Of a stretch of DNA of 64,000 nucleotides, positions 33,361-40,517 are shown in pieces. Below the pieces are notes generated by a model. That model did no database searches. It was given only the letters and a program-made list of their open reading frames with translations, and was not told the origin of the DNA. A program made the translations under genes and the position numbers. Location of the stretch: contig OZ345360.1 in NCBI GenBank assembly GCA_977006965.1, forward strand, positions 1,736,001-1,800,000, in the 5' to 3' direction. The stretch's first letter is position 1. Every line of letters begins with the position of its first letter. Source of the DNA: Phymatolithon calcareum (lineage: Eukaryota; Rhodophyta; Florideophyceae; Hapalidiales).

Positions 33361-33398
33361 GACTTCTCGGCGCGCCGAGAAGTCGTTCCGCGGAACGA
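33361..33398. repeat. Two abutting perfect palindromes (24 bp and 16 bp)
   Basis: 33361-33384 is a perfect palindrome whose half is GACTTCTCGGCG. 33383-33398 is the perfect palindrome TCGTTCCGCGGAACGA. They overlap by two bases. Both are GC-rich in an otherwise A/T-rich setting, about 650-680 bases before the Hc1-like ATG. Confidence 0.9.
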
Positions 33399-33437
33399 AA
33401 TGATTAAAGTTACTGTACTGCACAGTGATTAAATTAC

Positions 33438-33449
33438 TACAGTACTGTA
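33438..33449. repeat. Perfect palindrome TACAGTACTGTA
   Basis: This 12-bp palindrome has further TACTGTA copies at 33411 and 33458. The same motif recurs in many intergenic regions of the window. Confidence 0.85.
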
Positions 33450-33764
33450 AATAAGCATACTGTAGAGCCGGGATTTTTTGAAAAATCAGTGCCGTGGCAG
33501 GTGCCACTATTTCGCGCCAATGAGACGGCATCAATTTCAAGTATTTTTCAAGGTGATGTTCACAGCTTTTCGCATGCAAGGTATCATATCATATCATAAG
33601 AAAGTGTTATTCGGCGGTATAGGTTGACCTTGATAGCTTCAAATTTATAATCGCGGGTGATTCACAGCGATATGTTTCATAGCAGCCAAGCGTAAGCGTG
33701 CGTGGGCAACGTGTCTGAAACTCAATGGTGACCCGAAATTACGTGCCTGGCGCTCGATTAGGGC

Positions 33765-33772
33765 TATAAAAG
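33765..33772 (+). promoter_or_regulatory. TATA box (TATAAAAG) of the Hc1-like gene
   Basis: TATAAAAG is 270 bases before the ATG at 34042. The presumed leader (about 33795-34041) is C/T-rich and holds no other ATG, so 34042 should be the first start codon of the transcript. Confidence 0.65.
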
Positions 33773-34041
33773 CGTAATTGGCCAATAGGCGTCAACTAGT
33801 TCATATCTCCTCTTGCGCGGCCTTTTTGGCTACGTTTCCCAAACCGCCCAGTAATCGCCCTAAAAGCACCCTGTGCGAGCCTGTCCGCCACCCCGCCTCA
33901 CAGCGCAATTCCAAGCCCCCCTCCTCCTGCCGCCCAGCGCACACTCGCACTCACGCACGCAAGCAAGCACCCACTCTCTCCGTCTTCTTCACCAGCCAGA
34001 CCGACAGACTATCGTATCCTCTGTATACACACCGGGTCACC

Positions 34042-34275
34042 ATGCAGAAGTACGAGGAGCTCGCCCGCTGCGTCGAGAACATTGAGCGGGACGCCAACAA
34101 GTTTTTCAACAACGGGAACAAGGCCGCCGGTACCAGGGCGCGCAAACATTTGCAGGAACTCAAGCAGTTGGCGCAGGACCTTCGTGTCCTCATTCAGGAT
34201 ACCAAGAATGAGAAGAGTAACACCGCTCAGCAGCAGGCTACTTATGAAGACCATCAGCCGCAGGTCGGCTTTTAG
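34042..34275 (+). CDS. Bacterial Hc1-type histone H1-like protein
   Basis: The 77-residue product looks like the small histone H1-like (Hc1) family, known mainly from bacteria (chlamydiae, Bacteroidetes, planctomycetes), where members bind and compact DNA. The signature is the central GNKAAGTRARKHLQELKQLAQ followed by DLRVLIQDTKNEK, preceded by a helix (YEELARCVENIERDANKFFN). Family members share this GNKAAGTR(A/V)RK core and helix order. Unlike chlamydial Hc1, the protein has no long Lys/Ala-rich tail; it ends in a polar stretch (QQATYEDHQPQVGF). A eukaryotic promoter layout (TATA box, ATG-free leader, ATG in context CACCATGC) shows it is not simple bacterial contamination. No nuclear or organelle targeting signal is obvious. 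A role in chromatin or in organelle DNA packaging is inference. Confidence 0.75.
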   Translation: MQKYEELARCVENIERDANKFFNNGNKAAGTRARKHLQELKQLAQDLRVLIQDTKNEKSNTAQQQATYEDHQPQVGF

Positions 34276-34870
34276 GCAACTGCAAACCATACCGGGTTTC
34301 GGTTGAAACCGACGCGCAATTCAAGACGTGATGGAACTTTTGTTTTGCGTGCAACAATAGCTCCCCTTTCCATTTCAATCAAGCACAAACTTTTATTCCC
34401 CTCTGAAATTCATCATCATCACCCATCGTTTCATTGATCTGCGCTGCGCATTGTGGATCGAAGCCTCAACCTGTACAACAGATCATCATCATGTTGAGGA
34501 TGTCGTGTTTCTGTCTCTCTGTCTGTCTCAACAAGCGAACGGCGTTGATGTCGTGAAGGCGGGAACAAGAGGAATTGGCGTCAAACAAGATTCTCCGTGT
34601 CAAAAGTACATATTTGCTCAAGTAGTCGAACAACCGAAGAAATCATGCATTAAAAGGTCTTTTGTTATCTTCCACTACCGGTGGTGATGATTTCCGATAT
34701 CTTTGCCGCCTTTTTGTTATTCGCATGTGTTCGAATGTATACCCTACTTGTAGTTACAGTATTGTTGTTCGCCTTCTTGTACGTAATCAATAACCCTGTT
34801 TGTTTTTTTCATCTCTCATAGCCACATGGTGCGAATCTTTCGCTTGCAGGTTACTTTGTCGAGAACAGAA

Positions 34871-34891
34871 GAGCAGTCGGTCCGACTGCTC
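34871..34891. repeat. 21-bp perfect palindrome with one central base
   Basis: Ten-base arms GAGCAGTCGG flank a single T. It is the GC-rich counterpart, downstream of the Hc1-like gene, of the palindromes at 33361-33398. Confidence 0.85.
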
Positions 34892-35316
34892 ACAGAAAAG
34901 AGCAGCTGCTCGTGGAAGGCGGGACGCACGCACTGTACTGTAGCCCCGTGTGCATACGCTTGCACTGCACTGCACGATACGTATCAACAAAAAATTTGCA
35001 TTCGTGATGCATCGCACGGACCGTGCACGGCAGTGGGGAGGAAATTGGCGTAAAACTGTTTCTTTTGATGACTCGCAACACCCGCCAAAGGAAGACCTTC
35101 AGGGGGCCTTCAACGCCGCCATCACCAGCGTGTTACGGGTCGGTACAGGGAGCGAGGAGCACGATGAGGAATATCCATTGGCAGCCCTTTTCATCCACGA
35201 AGATCTCCATCATCTCATGCATACTAAACTTCGTTTCTGGCTGCACACTGAATTGCGACAAAGAGTTCACCCCCCCCTGTGCACGTTTACTTTTTCCCCA
35301 TGTATAGTACAATACT

Positions 35317-35330
35317 GTACAGTACTGTAC
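35317..35330. repeat. 14-bp perfect palindrome GTACAGTACTGTAC
   Basis: This is an extended form of the TACAGTACTGTA motif, with another TACTGTA overlapping at 35313. Confidence 0.85.
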
Positions 35331-36095
35331 AAGAAAAGCAAAGCAAATTAAAACCATTGCATCAGGCGATACAGAGAACACCCATATTGCTGGCATGTGG
35401 CACAGTAAATTTGCCATCATGGTCACATCTGTCAAGCTCCACATTCCAGCCGAGAAAAATTCTGTTTATGGACAAACTGCATTTCAATGCAATCCACAAC
35501 GTGAAATATGTGCGCAATGTCTCTAACCTCCGGAACACACTGGCACCATGAAACCGATGCCCGCGTCACATCTCATCCACGTTGCAAAAGAACTTCCCAC
35601 ACGCGCATCACTGTCTTGAGAATGGATCAAGGTAAGCGCCCCTTACTCAACACGAGGGAAGTGCGACGGAAAAGGAATTTTGCACCCATCGGAGTATTGG
35701 GCCCTAAAGAATCAAGTCTTCACACCCCACAAGGTTTTTTATTTTACCTGAGCAAGTGTGCTGTGCTGCATCAATAAGCAGAATGAACATCCTTCACCGG
35801 ATCGAAAATGACAGTCGTTTCGTTTCTTGGGCTTCGCTTTTTCAAAATAGTCCTCATTCAGCCTTTTGGCTTACTTTGAGATTCTCCAAGGTACGAGCTC
35901 TTGTGGAATGGCTTGTTCATTTTCGACAGTAGTCTTGTTGCAGAGCTCTGTACTTGAAGATCAGCTATGCTTTTCTGCTTTGCCTGTATCGAACATATCA
36001 TTCACGGTGGCTACCCATCATGAAAACAAGGTCGACAACTTCCGAACCACATTTCGCTTCGAGAGCGATAATTTGCTTCCTTCTCTACCGCCTTT

Positions 36096-38060
36096 TCAGC
36101 TGCTGTGACCTAATCTCACGCCTAGCGGTACCTTTTCTCTCGCCTCACGACTCGGGCGTGCCTTTGCATTTGAAAACGCTTTCTGTCTAAGCACTTCACC
36201 GGCGTTCCCGATCTCGAACATCCGAGGTTCTTTTCGCTTCTTCTTCGGCTTCCGAATCCCATTCTCGGAATCTGCTCCATCCTCCTCCCTATCTTCTTCA
36301 CTGTCCTCTCCATCGCTGTCATCCCCCGTGCCACCATCCTTCCCTTCTTCGTTCTCATCAACCAGAGTGAACTGCTCCAAATATTCTTCTGCAGAGTCTT
36401 CCTCTTCATCCTCTCCACGAGCGGGCCCAGCCATGCCAGATGGGTTGAGCATTTGAAACCTCTCCGCTTCCTCATCCACTCGAAATTCTTCCTTTTCGAA
36501 CATTGCGCTAAATCGAGGATCATCCAAAATTCCAGCACCAACAGCACCCTTCCTTCCTTTGCTTCGTTTGCTCTCCAATACCTCTGCCATTTTCCGATTA
36601 ACCTTAACTTTTTCTGCTCTTCGTCCGCTCTTCCTGACCTTCCCAATCCTGCTCTCACGCATTTTCTCCACCTTCTCGCGTGCCCGTTCCTGCTTATATT
36701 TCTCATATGCAAACGGTGCACTGGCGTCCACCGCTCGCTGGTACAACTTCGCATGCACGAAGAACCCATGCATGTACGGCTTGAGCATGTCAGAACCGAC
36801 CAAATGGCTCAGTCCCAATCCTTCCAATTCCCCACCCGGCACAAACTTATAATTCTCATAAACCTCCTCTTCCTCTGCGGCAGCGTCTGCCGCACCAGTC
36901 TCACCTGTCGTCGTTCGCTTGCCATCATCTTCAAGCTCTTCCGTGAACGAATCCAAGAAGGCACACCACTTCGGCGCTGGTCCCAAACTCGGCACGTAAT
37001 ACGACCGCACACGCGACGCCTCAACAGCCGCACACATCACGCCACTCCCGCCAATCACGCATAGATGGTTAATGTCAGCATCCGGCTCAATGGTAACCCT
37101 ATTGACACCGTTTTCCTTCCCCCAGACCTTGATGCATTTCGCGTCCGCTGTAATCACATGCTGTCCATCACGGTGCAGTCGAATAGATCGTATGGGCAAT
37201 CCAAAGCCCTGATCTCGCACCCTCGTCGGTGCCCCCGCGCGCAGATCGTAAAGCAGAGTGTGTCCGGAGCTCGTGCCGACCGCCATAGTTACTCCATCAA
37301 TTTCGTCAAATCGCACAGAGGATACCTCGTTCCTGCCGAGCTGTCCTTCGAGTTCTCGCAGATGTGCTGCGCAGTTCACGGAACCTGCTGCACGTGCACC
37401 TCCGCGTCCCACTGTGCGCGGATCCCACACCTCAACAATGCCAGCTTCACCGCCAAACGCTAGCAAGCGGTTCGCGGGACATATACCGCAAACATTGTTG
37501 CCAGCTGATTGTGTCGTTACGGGTGCCAGGAAACGCCCTTGTTCCAAATTCAAACGCCACACATCTGATCCCGCACCGCAAACGAATAAGTCGCAGGTGC
37601 CGCGGTGGAGCATAAGGTCGCGCCCGACGCGTGGGACACGGGTTCGAAAGTGACTTCCGAATGGAGAGTGGATGTCAATGTAGCGGTCGGCGGAAAGGAG
37701 CGCGAATTTTCGCCAGTCGGACTCGAGGATTTGGAAGTCTACTATATCACTGTCCACGTGCCGCTTGAACTTTAGACTCAGTTGGTCTGTGTCGTAGACG
37801 TGAATTTGTGGGGCGTATGTCCCGGATGCGAAAATGTATTTCCCATCTAAGGATTGCTTCACGCGCTGCGACACTGTGGGAAACACAAATTCCTGTAACA
37901 GCTCAGTCTCACGCTGCGCTAGCTCGGCTTTGCGTCGCGCACGTTTCTCCGCTGCGGTCGCCCGCGCTCCAATGGCAAGGGAGGCATTGAGTTGCGACAC
38001 TGAACGCCCAGAGATGTCGTACACTTTCGCATCGCCGGCTACGGCAGCACGTCGAACCAT
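36096..38060 (-). CDS. NOL10: NOL10/Enp2 small-subunit processome WD40 protein
   Basis: This 654-residue protein is NOL10 (yeast Enp2), a nucleolar WD-repeat protein of early 40S ribosome assembly. The start AKVYDISG is typical, as are the helical RRKAELAQRETELLQEFVFP and the SQRVKQSLDGKYIFASGTYAPQIHVYD that opens the propeller. The family-specific NOL10 region at about residues 445-520 reads GFFVHAKLYQRAVDASAPFAYEKYKQERAREKVEKMRE. A further conserved block is ILDDPRFSAMFEKEEFRVDEEAERFQML (about residues 538-565). The C-terminus is strongly acidic, then Lys-rich. The open frame extends upstream, but the first ATG is at 38060 (MVRRAAVAGDAK). The gene is head-to-head with the D-cysteine desulfhydrase gene (ATGs about 360 bases apart), with two candidate regulatory dyads between them. 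Confidence 0.93.
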   Translation of the reverse strand: MVRRAAVAGDAKVYDISGRSVSQLNASLAIGARATAAEKRARRKAELAQRETELLQEFVFPTVSQRVKQSLDGKYIFASGTYAPQIHVYDTDQLSLKFKRHVDSDIVDFQILESDWRKFALLSADRYIDIHSPFGSHFRTRVPRVGRDLMLHRGTCDLFVCGAGSDVWRLNLEQGRFLAPVTTQSAGNNVCGICPANRLLAFGGEAGIVEVWDPRTVGRGGARAAGSVNCAAHLRELEGQLGRNEVSSVRFDEIDGVTMAVGTSSGHTLLYDLRAGAPTRVRDQGFGLPIRSIRLHRDGQHVITADAKCIKVWGKENGVNRVTIEPDADINHLCVIGGSGVMCAAVEASRVRSYYVPSLGPAPKWCAFLDSFTEELEDDGKRTTTGETGAADAAAEEEEVYENYKFVPGGELEGLGLSHLVGSDMLKPYMHGFFVHAKLYQRAVDASAPFAYEKYKQERAREKVEKMRESRIGKVRKSGRRAEKVKVNRKMAEVLESKRSKGRKGAVGAGILDDPRFSAMFEKEEFRVDEEAERFQMLNPSGMAGPARGEDEEEDSAEEYLEQFTLVDENEEGKDGGTGDDSDGEDSEEDREEDGADSENGIRKPKKKRKEPRMFEIGNAGEVLRQKAFSNAKARPSREAREKVPLGVRLGHSS

Positions 38061-38180
38061 CTTCACTGGCCGACCGACTTGCTTCACACCGGCGTGCACC
38101 AGGTCAGTCCTGGTCGTCGGCCTTCGTCGGGATCAACGTGACAAACATGTACAGCAGTGCATTATTGTCCAAAGCTCTAA

Positions 38181-38258
38181 TAGTGCACAAGTGGTGTGAA
38201 AGAATCAGTCAAAGGCTATGCACTATCATATTTGAACTTCATATAGTGCACACGTGAC
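38181..38258. promoter_or_regulatory. TAGTGCAC repeats and CACGTGAC box in a divergent promoter
   Basis: TAGTGCAC occurs at 38181-38188 and 38244-38251. A near-inverted copy (TGCACTA) is at 38219-38225. The last copy overlaps CACGTGAC at 38251-38258, a G-box-like core. Their place between the NOL10 and desulfhydrase start codons makes them candidate transcription factor sites; this is inference. Confidence 0.4.
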
Positions 38259-38294
38259 GAGCATTGAAGCCGCGTGACAAAGATTTAAATGATC

Positions 38295-38324
38295 GATTCA
38301 GGTCGACATGGATGGACCTGAATC
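38295..38324. promoter_or_regulatory. Perfect dyad, 10-bp arms, upstream of the desulfhydrase gene
   Basis: GATTCAGGTC and its exact inverse GACCTGAATC are separated by 10 bases, ending 94 bases before the ATG at 38419. It could be a two-fold protein-binding site or an RNA hairpin in the 5' leader. Confidence 0.45.
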
Positions 38325-38418
38325 CGAGATTGTGTCTTGTTCGGCAATTTCAACTCATGTACTGGAGTCTCGGAGATCCTAAGTGTTATCGCTGAGACTC
38401 AATCCTTCGAAGCTCAAA

Positions 38419-39525
38419 ATGCGCCGCGCCAGAAGAATTCTCTTGTATGCTGGTTCCCCGGTGCCTTACATACCACCAGAGTTTGCGGCGAGACTTAGCG
38501 CTCATGCGCCCTCGCACAGAGTAATTCTCGCCATGGCCCCGACACCAATACACCCATGGCGACTACCAGATCTGCCTCCCAATGTGCGAGTGTCCGTGAA
38601 GCGGGACGACATGACAGGTTCAACAGCGGGAGGAAACAAGATCCGCAAGCTTGAATTCTTGCTCGCGGACGCACTGCATCGCCGCGCAACAGCCGTGATC
38701 ACAGCGGGCGGGCTGCAGTCCAACCACGCACGAGCCACTGCCGTTTTATGTCGGGAGCTCGGGCTTGACTGTCATGTATTTCTGCGTTCGCGCGACCTCT
38801 CTCCCGACGCCGCTGGTTACGATGGAAACGTACTATTGCATAAGCTTGTTGGAGCCCACATTCATCTCATGAAGCCAGCACCATATGTAACGGGTATATT
38901 ACCGAAGATGGAAATTCTCGCGAGAAGATTACTCCGTGAGAGGGGGCAGAAGGCGTATCTCATAGGAATTGGCGGTAGCGATGAGGTCGGAGTGTGGGGC
39001 TATATCGAGGCGTTCGCAGAGCTCGTTAAACAGGGCGCTGGCGAGCAGTTTACTGATGTGGTGGTCCCAGTCGGATCCGGTGGGACTGCGAGTGGACTGG
39101 CAATTGGAAATTATCTGGCGGGAAGCCCGGTGCGCATACATGCTGTGGGCGTGTGTGACAGCCCGAATTACTTTTATAATCATGTTGATGAAATGTTGAC
39201 GAAAGTCGGTCTTGATAAGGAGGTTAACTCGCGGGAGATAATCCACATTTTTGACGGAAAGGGGCGTGGGTATGCGCGGAGCACGGATGATGAGTTGGAA
39301 TTTTGTGTGCGCGTGGCGCGCGAAACTGGCGTCATTCTGGATCGAGTTTATACTGGCAAGGCTGTGAAGGCAATGATGGATGAAATTGCAAAGGGTGATG
39401 CAGGTGTGTTTGGTGGAAACGGTGCAAATGTGCTTTTTGTGCATACAGGTGGCATATTTTCAGTGTTTGATCGGGAAATTGAACCGAAGTTGGACTCTGC
39501 GAAAGTTTCTTCTTGGGTTGACTGA
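38419..39525 (+). CDS. DCD: D-cysteine desulfhydrase (PLP-dependent, ACC deaminase family)
   Basis: This 368-residue PLP enzyme of the ACC deaminase/D-cysteine desulfhydrase family converts D-cysteine to pyruvate, H2S and ammonia. The PLP lysine is in GGNKIRKLEFL (Lys74). QSNHARA (Ser101-Asn102-His103) is the catalytic serine region, and VPVGSGGTASG is the phosphate-binding loop. Two positions that separate the activities read VYTGKA (Thr312) and VHTGG (Thr343). ACC deaminases have Glu and Leu there, and plant D-cysteine desulfhydrases have Ser/Thr and Thr. I therefore favour desulfhydrase over ACC deaminase. An N-terminal extension with Arg residues (MRRARRILLYAG) could be a mitochondrial presequence. 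The ATG at 38419 is the first in the frame. The gene is head-to-head with NOL10. Confidence 0.88.
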   Translation: MRRARRILLYAGSPVPYIPPEFAARLSAHAPSHRVILAMAPTPIHPWRLPDLPPNVRVSVKRDDMTGSTAGGNKIRKLEFLLADALHRRATAVITAGGLQSNHARATAVLCRELGLDCHVFLRSRDLSPDAAGYDGNVLLHKLVGAHIHLMKPAPYVTGILPKMEILARRLLRERGQKAYLIGIGGSDEVGVWGYIEAFAELVKQGAGEQFTDVVVPVGSGGTASGLAIGNYLAGSPVRIHAVGVCDSPNYFYNHVDEMLTKVGLDKEVNSREIIHIFDGKGRGYARSTDDELEFCVRVARETGVILDRVYTGKAVKAMMDEIAKGDAGVFGGNGANVLFVHTGGIFSVFDREIEPKLDSAKVSSWVD

Positions 39526-40517
39526 GAGTGAACACCTTTAATCAGGCTGAATGTCATGGACGAGAGCCGGTTTTTCTTATTCAAACAGCGGATGATGCTG
39601 GCGAGAAGTTGAAGGCGCGGAATATCTGGCATTGCGTATTACGCCGTCAACATCCTTACCAGTAGCATAGACTTGACGGACGCCATTGAAACGCCGGATA
39701 GGGCAAAGGCAAAGGTGAAGTCTATCTAGTTGGAAGTATTCATGAGCCTGTCAACTCTAACAGTTGAGCTGCAACAGTTTCAGTATTAGTCGCTTACCTA
39801 AACATGGTTGCACTCCCCTTGCGGACCATAAAGCTATCATTACAGAGGTTATTAATGATCCCTTCAATGCGGGCCGCTCATCGGATAGCCCGGAAGAACA
39901 ACAGTACTTGACAGAGAAGTGAACAGCGGGGCGAAATTTTGAAAATTATGAAGCAAAAGAAAAGACACAACAGATAGCTTCTGCACAACGCTCGCAATCG
40001 TCAAGCCGTAGCTGTAACACTCCACACAGTTACACTTTGCGCCGAAGAATGCATCAGTTACGGGCACCGGAATGTTGCCTTGTTGCAACAATTCTTTCGC
40101 CTTGTGAACGTGCTATTTTGGCTCTGGTAAGACCAAACCTAATCGAGAAGCGAGCTTTCTAAATGTTGTGCGGGCTGTTCCAGCACACATATCTCTCAAT
40201 CACTTCCGAGTACCCTAGAAATTATTCGCTGAGAGTACAAACACTTTGCAATCTCTTCAAGTTTTGCCGGGAGTTCATTGCAGCACACACAGCCCACTCC
40301 TATTCCCCTCCGATGACAAAGCAAAGCCACATTCACCGTGCGGCGCGGGAAACCTCTCCTCTCCTTTCACAAACTCAACCAATCGGTGTAACACACGGTA
40401 CAATACTCGAGCCTCGATACGTCATGTAGTCACATTAAGCCTTTACTTGCAATCAATCCTCGAGTCTCTTCCTGCATGTATCTTCCCAAAATAGATAACC
40501 CACAAAGAGCAACAACC
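39526..40517. other. Convergent 3' flanks; nothing recognised
   Basis: About 1 kb lies between the 3' ends of the desulfhydrase gene (plus) and the SPT20-like gene (minus). No gene or repeat is convincing. Confidence 0.5.

Larger units (their letters stand above)
30964..33764. other. 2.8-kb intergenic region, palindrome-rich at its right end
   Basis: No gene is supported. Several frames of 90-120 codons occur on both strands at 31.5-32.9 kb, but none has a family motif. From 33.0 kb the sequence holds an inverted repeat (33035-33066), adjacent 24- and 16-bp perfect palindromes (33361-33398) and TACAGTACTGTA (33438-33449), all upstream of the Hc1-like gene. Confidence 0.5.
34276..36095. other. 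Intergenic; palindromes, no gene recognised
   Basis: The left part is the 3' flank of the Hc1-like gene. An odd-centred perfect palindrome (GAGCAGTCGG-T-inverse) stands at 34871-34891, and GTACAGTACTGTAC stands at 35317-35330. Frames of 70-130 codons occur on both strands but carry no motif. Confidence 0.5.

Noticed and set aside
33778-34041. Upstream extension of the Hc1-like protein
   Set aside because: It has no ATG, is C/T-rich and follows a TATA box, so it is leader sequence.
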